Under the pieces are notes generated by a model. It was given only the letters and a program-made list of their open reading frames with translations. It was not told the DNA's origin and made no database searches. From CAZEER01 sp964511215 (GTDB lineage: Bacteria; Fidelibacterota; Marinisomatia; Marinisomatales; UBA1611), in assembly GCA_964511215.1 (NCBI GenBank), contig CAZEER010000011.1, forward strand, positions 1 to 40,892: a stretch of DNA of 40,892 nt. Reading direction: 5' to 3'. The position numbers and the translations under genes were made by a program. This document shows, in pieces, positions 1 to 8,642 of the stretch (within the stretch, counting starts at the first letter, position 1; the number at the start of each line of letters is the position of its first letter).

Positions 1-1215
1 CTGAACTTTTTTGCAAATGCTGCTCCTAATATTGTCCCAGTATCAGAAGATAAGGTTGATATAGAATTTCAAGTTGAAGAAAAACCAGCAGGTCAAGCAA
101 GTGCAAATATGGGATATTCACAATATTTAGGATTAACTGGTGGTGGTGGTTTGTCTTTGCCCAATTTTAGAGGTAAAGGCCAAAGCCTAAGCTTTAGCTT
201 TAATGCAGGAGTTAGTGCAGGTAGCCAAAATCAATATGCTTACCAAAATTCTTATGCAAACACACCCAAAAGTCGTTCTGCAAGTTTAAGTTTTACTGAT
301 CCAATGGTTAATGATACTAAAAACTTGGTAGGAGGGTCGATTTATTATAGAATGATGGGTGGATCAACAATGTATTACTCTCCACTTGAGACTACAATTG
401 CTGGCGCCAGTATAATGTTGGGACGTATATTTAAATGGCCTGATGATTATTTTAGAGGTACATGGCAATTTCAATTGAATAGAAGACAATACCAAGGGAC
501 ACAAGAGGACATAGATAGATATGCCGGGGGCAGAACAAAATCAGATGGAATAAGTATTAATCAATCTATTCGTCGAGATAGTAGAGATCACCCTGAATTT
601 CCCACGATTGGTTCTAGTTTTTCGTTAAAATCATCATTGTCAGGTTGGATTCTAGGTGGTCAAGAAAATTTTCATAAACACACATTAAATCTAGAATGGT
701 TTACTCCAACATTTTGGAAATTTGTTTTAATGAATTCAATGAAAATTGGTGTAATAAAAGCATTACCATCAAAAAATGATGAAGGATCTTATATTCCTTA
801 TAATGATCGTTTTATAATGGGAGGAAATGGGATCCCTTATGGCAACGCTTTAAGAGGATACGATGATAATCGAGTTGGCCCACTTACGGTTAGTGGTAAT
901 CCAATTGGGGGAAATACGATAGTTAAATTCGGAACAGAATTTCGAGTACCATTTGCCGAAAATCCTGTAGTTTATGGAGTTATATTTGCTGAGATGGGGA
1001 ATGTTTGGTCTTCAATTGATTTGATGGAACGATTAAGCTTACCAAGGAATGGCCCACTAGATTTAAAAAGGTCAGTAGGAATTGGAGTTAGATTTTTTAT
1101 GCCTATGATTGGGATGTTAGGTTTTGACCTTGGTTATGGATTTGACAGAGTCAGTCAGTATGGGGAGTTAGAGCCAGCATGGAAAACTAGTCTAACATTT
1201 GGCCAACAATATTAA
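1..1215 (+). CDS. bamA: Outer membrane protein assembly factor BamA, C-terminal part (5' truncated)
   Basis: The frame is open from the first base, so this is the 3' part of a gene that begins outside the window. The visible 404 residues start at the end of the last POTRA domain (VDIEFQVEEKPAGQASANMG) and continue through the 16-strand Omp85 barrel. The internal RGYDDNRVGP segment corresponds to the conserved VRGF-like lid-loop motif of the family. BamA folds and inserts beta-barrel proteins into the outer membrane. The last residue is Tyr (TFGQQY), an aromatic as expected for an outer-membrane beta-signal, although Phe is more usual. It is followed at once by ompH/skp, the classical BamA neighbour, and by lipid A genes. 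The first in-frame ATG, at 109, lies inside the protein and is not a start. Confidence 0.95.
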   Translation: MNFFANAAPNIVPVSEDKVDIEFQVEEKPAGQASANMGYSQYLGLTGGGGLSLPNFRGKGQSLSFSFNAGVSAGSQNQYAYQNSYANTPKSRSASLSFTDPMVNDTKNLVGGSIYYRMMGGSTMYYSPLETTIAGASIMLGRIFKWPDDYFRGTWQFQLNRRQYQGTQEDIDRYAGGRTKSDGISINQSIRRDSRDHPEFPTIGSSFSLKSSLSGWILGGQENFHKHTLNLEWFTPTFWKFVLMNSMKIGVIKALPSKNDEGSYIPYNDRFIMGGNGIPYGNALRGYDDNRVGPLTVSGNPIGGNTIVKFGTEFRVPFAENPVVYGVIFAEMGNVWSSIDLMERLSLPRNGPLDLKRSVGIGVRFFMPMIGMLGFDLGYGFDRVSQYGELEPAWKTSLTFGQQY

Positions 1216-1219
1216 AAAC

Positions 1220-1225
1220 AAGGAG
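1220..1225 (+). promoter_or_regulatory. Shine-Dalgarno site that sets the ompH start
   Basis: AAGGAG lies 6 bases before the GTG at 1232 and a few bases after the bamA stop. It supports GTG 1232 rather than the in-frame ATG at 1199, which lies inside bamA and would add residues before the signal peptide. Confidence 0.7.
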
Positions 1226-1231
1226 TATATT

Positions 1232-1759
1232 GTGAAAAAACCTTCAAGAATTATCATGTTTTTTATGTTTCTTATATGCATGATATCATCTGCATCTGCT
1301 CAACTTAAAATAGGTTATATTCTTTCAGAAAGGATTAGAACAGAATTCGAAGAGTTTAAAGAAGCGGAAGCACAATTACAGCTGGAATATCGTAAAGTTC
1401 AATTAGAATTTGAAAGTATGGCTTTAAAAATGGATAGTCTAAAACAAGACTATGAAGTAAAGCGCCTAATGGCTTTGGATAAAGGTGAAAGTATTAGAAA
1501 AGAATTGGAACAAATGGAACGTTCTATTCAAACTTATCAAGCTGAAAAAATAGGACCCCAAGGAGAATTAATGCGTAAACAAGCTCAGATGGAGTATGAA
1601 ATATTGGGTAAGGTTAAGCAAGCAGTTGATAAAGTAGCAATTGATGGTGGATTTGATTATATACTTGATGCATCTGTAAGCTTTCTATATGCTAAACCAA
1701 AATATGATAGGACCGATGATGTCCTTTATGAATTACGTAACTTAAAACCAGACAATTAA
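1232..1759 (+). CDS. OmpH/Skp-family periplasmic chaperone
   Basis: The 175-residue product has a signal peptide (residues 1-24, basic start, FFMFLICMIS core, ASA cleavage motif). The mature start, QLKIGYI, is followed by a long charged alpha-helical region at about residues 40-125, the tentacle coiled coil of Skp, and a C-terminal body (GFDYILDASVSFLYA) typical of the OmpH family. Skp holds unfolded outer-membrane proteins in the periplasm and passes them to BamA, whose gene ends 16 bases upstream. The GTG start is chosen because AAGGAG precedes it and because it begins directly with MKKPSR before the hydrophobic core. The gene is followed after 1 base by lpxD, the order found in many Gram-negative bacteria. 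Confidence 0.9.
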   Translation: MKKPSRIIMFFMFLICMISSASAQLKIGYILSERIRTEFEEFKEAEAQLQLEYRKVQLEFESMALKMDSLKQDYEVKRLMALDKGESIRKELEQMERSIQTYQAEKIGPQGELMRKQAQMEYEILGKVKQAVDKVAIDGGFDYILDASVSFLYAKPKYDRTDDVLYELRNLKPDN

Positions 1760-1760
1760 A

Positions 1761-2774
1761 TTGCAAATCACTCTTGGTGAGCTTGCCTCTAGCGTTGATG
1801 GGACAGTGATTGGGGATAAAGATTTTGTTATTACGGGTGTTTCAGAAATTCAAGATGGGCGAGTTGGCACTATTACATTTTTAGGTAATCCTCTTTATAA
1901 TAAATATGCATTGAATACAAAAGCTGATGCCATCTTTGTGAATAACAAGTCCTTGCTAAATGGCAAATACGGTATAGTGGTATCCAATCCACAATTAGCT
2001 ATGGCAGTAACACTTGAATTATTTTTCTGTCAAAAAAAGGTTGTGCCATCTATTTCACCTATTGCAAATATTTCTAAAAGTGCAGTAATTGGTGAAGATG
2101 TTACTGTTGGAGCTGGTGCATTTATTGGTCATGATGTTATAATAGGAGACCGTTCTGAAATTGGGATAAATGCATTTATTGGAGATAGGGCTTCCTTAGG
2201 TGTGGATTGTCGGGTATATCCAAATTGTTCTATTTACGAAAAAGTTGTTATTGGTAATAATACTAAAATTAATAGTGGAACGGTAATTGGCTGCGATGGG
2301 TTTGGTTATGCTACCGCTGATAATGTGCATAAAAAGATTCCTCAAATAGGAAGTGTATCTATTGGTAATGATGTTGAGATTGGTTCCAATTGTACAATTG
2401 ATCGTGCAACAATGGGCCATACTAGAATAGGAGATATGACAAAAATAGATAACTTGGTGCATATCGCACACAATGTTACAATAGGCAAAGGTTGTCTATT
2501 AACAGCGGGATTTGCAATTGCTGGGAGTTCTAAAGTCGGAGACTATTGTACCTTTGCAGGTCAAGTGGGAATAGGTCCTCATTTGAAAATTGGAAACAAT
2601 TCTATTGTTGCTGCAAAAGCAGGTGTTACAAAATCATTGGCAGGTGGGAAGATATATGCAGGTTTTCCTGCCAGGGAAATTAGAGATTATAATCGTAAAC
2701 AAGCATTAATCAGTTCAATTGGGAAAATGCGTAAGGATCTAGATTTATTAATTAGAACTAAATCAGAGAGTTAA
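1761..2774 (+). CDS. lpxD: UDP-3-O-acylglucosamine N-acyltransferase LpxD
   Basis: The 337-residue protein is close to the 341 of E. coli. It has an N-terminal uridine-binding domain (residues 1-100), then left-handed beta-helix hexapeptide repeats with I/V-G-x-x spacing (e.g. SAVIGEDVTVGAG). The diagnostic NSGTVIGCDGFGYA and IDNLVHIAHNVTIG segments are present, the latter carrying the catalytic His. LpxD adds the amide-linked hydroxyacyl chain in the third step of lipid A synthesis. The start is TTG, 1 base after the ompH stop, with no clear Shine-Dalgarno sequence, so translation probably depends on coupling. The C-terminal helix (KALISSIGKMRKDLDLL-like) is normal for the trimer. Confidence 0.95.
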   Translation: MQITLGELASSVDGTVIGDKDFVITGVSEIQDGRVGTITFLGNPLYNKYALNTKADAIFVNNKSLLNGKYGIVVSNPQLAMAVTLELFFCQKKVVPSISPIANISKSAVIGEDVTVGAGAFIGHDVIIGDRSEIGINAFIGDRASLGVDCRVYPNCSIYEKVVIGNNTKINSGTVIGCDGFGYATADNVHKKIPQIGSVSIGNDVEIGSNCTIDRATMGHTRIGDMTKIDNLVHIAHNVTIGKGCLLTAGFAIAGSSKVGDYCTFAGQVGIGPHLKIGNNSIVAAKAGVTKSLAGGKIYAGFPAREIRDYNRKQALISSIGKMRKDLDLLIRTKSES

Positions 2775-2782
2775 GTTTTTAT

Positions 2783-3727
2783 ATGGAAAAAAGACAAAGA
2801 AAACAAAGAACAATAAAAACATCACAATCTTGTAAAGGTATTGGTCTTCATACAGGAGATGAAACGACAATAACATTTCATCCTGCACCAGATGATTATG
2901 GAATTCGTTTTATCAGGTCTGATATCAAAAATTGTAATGAAATAAAAGCCGACATAGATCACGTCGTTGATATTTCAAGAGGGACTACAATTGAAGAAAA
3001 TGATGTAAGAATACATACTGTTGAGCACGCTCTTGCTGCTGTAAGCGGATTGCGTTTAGATAATATATTGATTGAATTAAATGGGAAGGAACCACCAGTG
3101 ATGGATGGTAGCGCCAAAGATTTTGTTGAATGTTTAATAAAAGCTGGCATTCAAACCCAAAACAACGAAAGGAAAGTTTTAGAAATTACTAGAGCAGTTA
3201 ATTATACTAATCCTTACAGAGATATTGATATTCATGTCATTCCATCTGATAGATTTAGGATTACTTTTATGGTTGAGTATCCTTTACCAGCAATTGGGAC
3301 TCAGTACGAAGCTATTTACAATATGGAAGAAGATTTTGCTTTTGAAGTCGCACCTGCGAGAACATTTTGTTTTTTAAGTGAAGTCGAAATGTTAAAAGAA
3401 CAGGGGCTAATTAAAGGAGGAGGTTTAGGGAACGCTGTTGTTATTATAGATAAAGAAATTGATTCAATGGAAATTAAAAGGTTAAGAGACCTATTTGGAA
3501 TTGAAGATAATATTATTCAAGGAGCAAACGGTATACTTAATGGTAAGGTATTACGATTTAAAAATGAACCTGTTCGACATAAAACCTTGGATCTAATTGG
3601 TGATTTGGCTTTATTAGGAGTCCCAATAAAAGGTCATGTTACGGCCGCCCGAGCAGGGCATGCTAGCAATGTAGAGTTTGTCAAAAAATTAAAAAAACAA
3701 TATGCAAAGGAATTAGATAAACTTTAA
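2783..3727 (+). CDS. lpxC: UDP-3-O-acyl-N-acetylglucosamine deacetylase LpxC
   Basis: This zinc deacetylase catalyses the committed step of lipid A synthesis. The 314 residues show the family marks in order: CKGIGLHTGDE near residue 17, TVEHALAA with zinc ligand His82, PPVMDGSAKDFVE, ARTFCFLSEVEML, GGLGNAVVI, and HKTLDLIGDLALLG carrying the remaining His and Asp zinc ligands. The final VTAARAGHASN holds the conserved C-terminal His. In Bacteroidetes and Chlorobi, LpxC is commonly fused to FabZ. Here the gene stops cleanly, and fabZ follows 14 bases later with its own ribosome-binding site. The gap after lpxD is only 8 bases. Confidence 0.97.
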   Translation: MEKRQRKQRTIKTSQSCKGIGLHTGDETTITFHPAPDDYGIRFIRSDIKNCNEIKADIDHVVDISRGTTIEENDVRIHTVEHALAAVSGLRLDNILIELNGKEPPVMDGSAKDFVECLIKAGIQTQNNERKVLEITRAVNYTNPYRDIDIHVIPSDRFRITFMVEYPLPAIGTQYEAIYNMEEDFAFEVAPARTFCFLSEVEMLKEQGLIKGGGLGNAVVIIDKEIDSMEIKRLRDLFGIEDNIIQGANGILNGKVLRFKNEPVRHKTLDLIGDLALLGVPIKGHVTAARAGHASNVEFVKKLKKQYAKELDKL

Positions 3728-3741
3728 ATGAGAGGTGCTTA

Positions 3742-4206
3742 ATGAATAAATTTGCTAATCAAAAAAAATTCACTATTAATGACATAATAAAAATTTTACC
3801 TCATCGTTATCCCTTTATACTTATAGATAGTATTGAAATTATGGAAAAAGGTAAATCTCTGATTGCCTTAAAAAACACTACAATAAATGAGCCATATTTC
3901 CAGGGTCATTTTCCAGGACAACCAGTAATGCCAGGTGTGCTTTCTTTAGAAATTATGGCACAGGCAGGATCTTTTTTAATGCTAAGTCAAGTTAAGGACC
4001 CATTATCAATGAATATGTTTTTTTCAACAGTAGAGAAAGCAAAATTTAGGAAACCAATAGTTCCAGGAGACCAGTTGAAAGTTCATATGAACCTTGTTAA
4101 ACAAAAGCTTAATCTATGTAAATTTCACGGACGATGTATTGTAGATGAAAGATTGGTTGCAGAGGCTCAATTTTCAGCAAATCTTGTAGAAAGAGTAAGA
4201 GAATAA
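3742..4206 (+). CDS. fabZ: 3-hydroxyacyl-[ACP] dehydratase FabZ
   Basis: This 154-residue hotdog-fold enzyme dehydrates 3-hydroxyacyl-ACP in fatty acid elongation and competes with LpxA and LpxD for hydroxyacyl-ACP. The motifs are LPHRYPFILIDS near residue 19 and GHFPGQPVMPGVLSLE, with catalytic His56 and Glu70 spaced as in E. coli FabZ (His54/Glu68). The start ATG follows a good site (GAGAGGTG) in the short gap after lpxC. The stop codon lies next to the start of lpxA, which has no conventional start codon. Confidence 0.96.
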   Translation: MNKFANQKKFTINDIIKILPHRYPFILIDSIEIMEKGKSLIALKNTTINEPYFQGHFPGQPVMPGVLSLEIMAQAGSFLMLSQVKDPLSMNMFFSTVEKAKFRKPIVPGDQLKVHMNLVKQKLNLCKFHGRCIVDERLVAEAQFSANLVERVRE

Positions 4207-4207
4207 A

Positions 4208-4981
4208 ATTTCTATTTTAATCCACCCAACAGCAATTATTGACCCTGATAGTTCATTAGGGGAAAATGTTAAAATTGGACCTTATTCTGTTTTAGAAAAA
4301 AACATTCAAATTGGAGACAATTGCATTATTGGGAATGGTGTAACAATTTGTGAGAATACCATTATTGGCGCAAATTGTAAAATATTTCATTATAGTTCTA
4401 TAGGTGAAGTTCCCCAAGACTTGAAGTTTAGAGGAGAAAACACAACAACGATTATAGGTGATAAAACCATTATCAGAGAAAATGTCACTATTAATCGAGG
4501 AACAAAGGCACTTGGAAAAACAAAAATTGGTTCCAATTGTCTACTAATGGCTTCTGTGCATGTAGCGCACGATTGCATATTAGGAGACAATGTTATATTA
4601 TCTAATTTAAGTACTTTAGGAGGTCATGTTCGGATAGGGAATTGGGCTGTTTTAGGCGGAGGTGTGTTGGTACATCAATTTACTAAGATAGGAGAACATG
4701 CATTTATAGGGGGCGGATTCAGAGTGGTTCAGGATGTTCCGCCATTTATTTTAGCCGCTGAAAGTCCTCTTAAGTTTCAAGGAATAAATAGCATTGGTTT
4801 AAAGAGACGAGGAATTTCTATAGATGATAGAAAGCTGATAAAAAAAATATATAAAACTTTTTTCCTTTCTGGTTTAAATAGAAAAACTGCATTAAAAATA
4901 ATTGAGAAAGAATTTCCGAAAAATAGTATTAAAGAATTAATTGTTGGATTTATTAATTCTTCAGAAAGAGGAATACTTTAA
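4208..4981 (+). CDS. lpxA: UDP-N-acetylglucosamine acyltransferase LpxA (apparent ATT start)
   Basis: LpxA transfers hydroxyacyl chains to UDP-GlcNAc, the first lipid A step. From 4208 the frame reads (M)SILIHPTAIIDPDSS, which lines up with the E. coli N-terminus (FVHPTAIVEEGA). It continues through hexapeptide repeats, SIGEVPQDLKF, and VHVAHDCILGDN with the catalytic His. The length of 257 residues compares with 262 in E. coli. The frame is closed by TAA at 4196 and has no ATG, GTG or TTG before the conserved repeats. The first in-frame ATG, at 4421, would delete more than 70 essential residues. ATT at 4208, 1 base after the fabZ stop, is therefore the most likely start, unless the assembly has an error here. 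The product assignment is firm; the start is not. Confidence 0.9.
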   Translation: MSILIHPTAIIDPDSSLGENVKIGPYSVLEKNIQIGDNCIIGNGVTICENTIIGANCKIFHYSSIGEVPQDLKFRGENTTTIIGDKTIIRENVTINRGTKALGKTKIGSNCLLMASVHVAHDCILGDNVILSNLSTLGGHVRIGNWAVLGGGVLVHQFTKIGEHAFIGGGFRVVQDVPPFILAAESPLKFQGINSIGLKRRGISIDDRKLIKKIYKTFFLSGLNRKTALKIIEKEFPKNSIKELIVGFINSSERGIL

Positions 4982-4989
4982 AAATTTTT

Positions 4990-5655
4990 GTGAAATTAAA
5001 TTTTCAATTTATTTTTATACTTGGTATCATTTTATATTGGGATTCAGTATTTGCCACTGAAGCTGAATATCCTTTTACTCATGGAGATGCCTCATCATTT
5101 TGGCTTAGTAAAACTCCAGTGATTAACCCAATTAGTGAAAACCGAATTTTTTTAGAATCAGGATTCTCTTTTACAAGATCTGAAGATCAACATTATTGGG
5201 TATATCCAAATATTGATTGTGGTTTAAGAATAACCAATAATTTAGTTTGCACCGCAAAAATATTTGGATTTTCATCTTACAATCAATCTCCACAAATTCT
5301 AGGTTCAGGGTTCCAATATTTTTTTGGAAATACAGATACACTAAATTGGATAACGTCTATACAAAGAATAGATATAAAAGGTTTGAAGGGGTTTAGTTTA
5401 ACATCATTAACCTTAGATATTCGAAAGTGGATAAATTGGGAATTCGCCCAATTTAGACTTGGGGTGGGGTCTAATTTTTACAAGAAAAATTCTTATCAAA
5501 ATATTACAACAAATAAAATTACCACTAACGGACAATTAAATTTTGTAGGTTTAGATATAATTCTTTCAATTTTGAAATTAAAATTTGGTTTTAATACGCA
5601 TGTTAATTACAATAGAATTATGGGATCCATATTTATTCAAAAAGAATTTCATTAA
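4990..5655 (+). CDS. Exported, probable outer-membrane beta-barrel protein of unknown function
   Basis: I do not recognise the family. The 221-residue product begins at GTG with a hydrophobic signal peptide (residues 5-22, ending at SVFA). The rest has alternating polar and aromatic strands and ends in FIQKEFH. Aromatic-rich repeats such as RIFLESGFSF, LRITNNLVCTAKIFGF and LNFVGLDIIL suggest a small barrel of about 8-10 strands, though there is no perfect C-terminal aromatic. It sits 8 bases after lpxA, and its TAA shares one base with the dxr ATG (TAATG). Its place inside the lipid A/isoprenoid/BamA operon hints at an envelope role, but nothing more specific can be said. Confidence 0.7.
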   Translation: MKLNFQFIFILGIILYWDSVFATEAEYPFTHGDASSFWLSKTPVINPISENRIFLESGFSFTRSEDQHYWVYPNIDCGLRITNNLVCTAKIFGFSSYNQSPQILGSGFQYFFGNTDTLNWITSIQRIDIKGLKGFSLTSLTLDIRKWINWEFAQFRLGVGSNFYKKNSYQNITTNKITTNGQLNFVGLDIILSILKLKFGFNTHVNYNRIMGSIFIQKEFH

Positions 5656-6800
5656 TGAAAAAACGAATTTCCATACTGGGTTCTACAGGGTCAATAGGAG
5701 TCAATGCGCTAAAAGTCGCATCCCATTTAAAAGATGAAATAGATGTTGTTTATTTATCTGCAAATAAAAATTCATCATTATTACTTAATCAAATTAAAAC
5801 TTTTCAACCCCGCGCTGTTTGTGTAGTAGATAAAATGGCATATAAGAAAGTAAAAGAGGATTTAATATCTTTAGATGTTGAAATATTAATTGGAAGAGAA
5901 GGCCTTTTAGAACTTTCAAAAAGAGGAGATGTAGATATTTTATTAAATGGACTAGTTGGTGCGGCAGGAATGGAGCCAACTCTTTTTGCCATCGAAGCGG
6001 GGATTGATGTTGCATTATCAAATAAAGAAAGCCTAGTGATGGCTGGAGATATTATTACAAAAGCGATGAAACGATCTGGTGCGAAAATTTTCCCTGTTGA
6101 TAGTGAACACTCAGCGATTTGGCAGTGTATGGCAGGTGAAAATAGTAAAGATATTGATAGTATAATTTTAACTGGGAGTGGCGGTCCATTTAGAAAAAGG
6201 GCTCTGCACACTTTTAAAAATATAACACTAGAAGAAGCGTTAAAACATCCTAACTGGGATATGGGTAATAAAATAACAATTGATAGTGCAACAATGATGA
6301 ATAAAGGTTTGGAAGTTATAGAAGCATATTGGTTATTTGGTATTGCCCCTCAAAAAATAAAAATCATTATTCATCCTCAATCAATTATTCATTCTATGAT
6401 TGTAATGCAAGATGGATCAATTAAAGCTCAAATGGGAGTTCCTGATATGAAGGTACCTATACAATATGCATTAACTTATCCCCGACATGTAAAAGCACCT
6501 TGGGAACAATTAGATTTTTTTAATTGTTCAGATTTAACCTTTGAGGAACCAGATCTTGCGAGATTCCCATCTATTGATTTAGCTTTCAAGGCATTAAATA
6601 AATTGGGCTCATCAGCTGCGGCTCTTAACCTTGCAAATGATTATTCAGTTTATCGTTTTTTAAAACAAGAAATCAAATTTTCTGATATTCCGATAATTAA
6701 TGATTCAGCTCTTCAAAATCATCCATGGATTGACAACCCCACTCTTACGGATTTAAGTGATTTAGATACTTGGATTCAAGAACATGTGAAACAATTTTGA
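5655..6800 (+). CDS. dxr: 1-deoxy-D-xylulose 5-phosphate reductoisomerase
   Basis: This enzyme makes 2-C-methyl-D-erythritol 4-phosphate in the non-mevalonate isoprenoid pathway, using NADPH and a divalent metal. The 381 residues carry the Rossmann motif ILGSTGSIGVNAL at residue 6, ALSNKESLVMAG, the metal and substrate site PVDSEHSAIWQC, TGSGGPFR, TIDSATMMNKGLEVIEA and HPQSIIHSMI, all in canonical order. Length and motifs are complete. The start ATG overlaps the previous stop by one base. The neighbouring order dxr-rseP is widely conserved. Confidence 0.97.
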   Translation: MKKRISILGSTGSIGVNALKVASHLKDEIDVVYLSANKNSSLLLNQIKTFQPRAVCVVDKMAYKKVKEDLISLDVEILIGREGLLELSKRGDVDILLNGLVGAAGMEPTLFAIEAGIDVALSNKESLVMAGDIITKAMKRSGAKIFPVDSEHSAIWQCMAGENSKDIDSIILTGSGGPFRKRALHTFKNITLEEALKHPNWDMGNKITIDSATMMNKGLEVIEAYWLFGIAPQKIKIIIHPQSIIHSMIVMQDGSIKAQMGVPDMKVPIQYALTYPRHVKAPWEQLDFFNCSDLTFEEPDLARFPSIDLAFKALNKLGSSAAALNLANDYSVYRFLKQEIKFSDIPIINDSALQNHPWIDNPTLTDLSDLDTWIQEHVKQF

Positions 6801-6843
6801 AATAGTGGAACTTAAATTTTTTTTAATAGTAGATTAATATATT

Positions 6844-8013
6844 ATGACTACAGTTTGGGCATTCATTATAATTATTGGTGTGTTAATTACAATTCACGAA
6901 TTAGGGCATTTTATTGCGGCAAGATCTGTTGGTATTCGTGTAGAAAGATTCTCAATTGGTGTCCCCCCGAGGTTTTTTACAATAACATCCATAGATAATG
7001 CCTGGCTAGTGAGTATCTTTTTTTTAAAGAAATCCAAAGGTGGATTAAAATGGGGACCTATCTTTAAAGCAAAAATAAAAAAACCTGGACGAATTGGATC
7101 TAATACAGAGTATGTTATTGCCTTACTCCCTTTAGGTGGATATGTGAAAATGGCAGGGATGATAGATGAGAGCATGGATATTAATATTCAACATCAGGAA
7201 GATGAATTTATGTCCAAGCCATTATGGGCTAAATTATGGGTTTTAAGTGCTGGTGTAATTATGAATACTATTTTAGCTTTCATGGTTTTTACATTTATTA
7301 GTAATTATCAGGGCTCGCCAGAAATAAGTAATGAACCTATTGTGTCAGAGCTACAAGAAGGTCGACCTGCTGAATTAGCAGGTATTAAAGAGGGTGATAG
7401 ATTTATAGAGGTTAATAGTCAAAAAATAGATACATGGTCAGATTTAACAGAGATAATTCATTCTAAACCCAATACAGAAATAAATATTAAAATATTAAGA
7501 GGACAATCAGAGCTGGACTTTAATATAACTACCACTTTTAATTTAGTCTCTTCTGATAATGGAGTTGATACATTAGGCGCTATAGGTATTGCTCCAGAAA
7601 TATTTTTTACTAAAATATCAATATCAGATGCTTTGTTAATGGGTTGGATACGAACTATAGATAGTTTTGTAATGATCATACAGAGCTTAAAAATGTTGGT
7701 CTCAGGCACGGCATCTGTATCAGATTTAGGTGGCCCAATTATGATTGCACAGCTTGCAGGCCAGACAGCAGAGGCAGGGTTAATTCCATTTCTTACTTTT
7801 ATGTCCTTGTTAAGTGTCAACCTAGCCTTTTTAAATATCTTACCAATACCCGGCTTAGATGGTGGACATATTTTTTTACACTTAATTGAAGCAATCATGC
7901 GCCGTCCTTTAACATTGAAGACAAGAGTTACTATTCAACAAATTGGCATGGCTCTTTTGCTTATGCTAATGATTACGGTTATTTTTCAAGATATCACTAG
8001 ATTGTTTCATTAA
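6844..8013 (+). CDS. rseP: RseP-type site-2 metalloprotease (M50)
   Basis: This is an intramembrane zinc protease of the RseP/YaeL family. Residues 18-24 hold the HELGHF active-site motif in the first membrane helix. A PDZ domain follows at about residues 155-230 (GRPAELAGIKEGDRFIEVN), and the third ligand motif NILPIPGLDGGH lies near the C-terminus. The protein is 389 residues with one PDZ domain, where E. coli RseP has two. The 43-base gap from dxr is AT-rich and shows no clear Shine-Dalgarno sequence. The last 17 bases overlap the convergent DUF3108 gene. No anti-sigma substrate gene is in the window. Confidence 0.95.
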   Translation: MTTVWAFIIIIGVLITIHELGHFIAARSVGIRVERFSIGVPPRFFTITSIDNAWLVSIFFLKKSKGGLKWGPIFKAKIKKPGRIGSNTEYVIALLPLGGYVKMAGMIDESMDINIQHQEDEFMSKPLWAKLWVLSAGVIMNTILAFMVFTFISNYQGSPEISNEPIVSELQEGRPAELAGIKEGDRFIEVNSQKIDTWSDLTEIIHSKPNTEINIKILRGQSELDFNITTTFNLVSSDNGVDTLGAIGIAPEIFFTKISISDALLMGWIRTIDSFVMIIQSLKMLVSGTASVSDLGGPIMIAQLAGQTAEAGLIPFLTFMSLLSVNLAFLNILPIPGLDGGHIFLHLIEAIMRRPLTLKTRVTIQQIGMALLLMLMITVIFQDITRLFH

Positions 8014-8542
8014 TAATTTGATCTAATTCAAGTACTAAAGAACCATACTTTAGATTAAACCAAATTTTTACAGGATATCGATTTAAATCATTAGAAAATA
8101 GAATAGAAATTGTTGCTTGATTTTTAAAGGGTTTATCATTTATGATAGATGGTGTAACCTTAGAGCATATAAAATTTCCAGCTGGGACAGTGGCAAGTAT
8201 ATTTTCCTCAATTTTTAATTTTAAATCAATCTTTTTTGCTCCTTGGATAGTGTGTATTGTTTTCTTTTGAATTTTATTTAAATCTTGTTTCCGGAAAAAA
8301 TAAAAGAGTGAATAAGGTGAATGAGTAGGGTATTCAATTGTAATTGTATCTTTTTCGGTAATAGCATATCCATAATTTTGATATAATTCAATATCTCTAT
8401 TATGTTTATAATTTCCTTCTTCAATGCTTGATTTAATTTTTAAAGGCAATAAAGAATTTTGATCCAACCATAAATCAATTTTATCATTAATTGGAAACAG
8501 ATAATTAGCAAAACCAACGGTTCTTGCTATGAATTGGACATG
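7997..8542 (-). CDS. DUF3108-like exported protein, 5' end lost in assembly gap
   Basis: The visible 181 C-terminal residues (VQFIARTVGFANYLFPINDK onward) contain IDLWLDQNSLLPLKIKSSIEE and later PVKIWFNLKYGSLVLELDQI. This pattern of beta-strands with a D-x-x-x-L-x-P-L-K signature resembles DUF3108 proteins, which are exported and of unknown function. The N-terminus and signal peptide, if any, lie in the 100-N gap. The 3' end overlaps the end of rseP by 17 bases. The gene is probably downstream of sua5 and lpxL in a minus-strand operon. Confidence 0.65.
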   Translation of the reverse strand, partial: HVQFIARTVGFANYLFPINDKIDLWLDQNSLLPLKIKSSIEEGNYKHNRDIELYQNYGYAITEKDTITIEYPTHSPYSLFYFFRKQDLNKIQKKTIHTIQGAKKIDLKLKIEENILATVPAGNFICSKVTPSIINDKPFKNQATISILFSNDLNRYPVKIWFNLKYGSLVLELDQIINETI

Positions 8543-8642
8543 NNNNNNNNNNNNNNNNNNNNNNNNNNNNNNNNNNNNNNNNNNNNNNNNNNNNNNNNNN
8601 NNNNNNNNNNNNNNNNNNNNNNNNNNNNNNNNNNNNNNNNNN
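8543..8642. other. Assembly gap (100 N)
   Basis: Exactly 100 N, the conventional placeholder for a gap of unknown size. It removes the 3' end of the Sua5 gene and the 5' end of the DUF3108 gene. Reading frames that cross it join two different genes and are artefacts. Confidence 0.98.

Noticed and set aside
5804..6211. 135-codon antisense frame within dxr
   Set aside because: It is a shadow of a strongly conserved gene, without start context or recognisable product. The same holds for antisense frames in rseP (7458-7898), lpxD (2196-2471) and dnaG (26375-26668).
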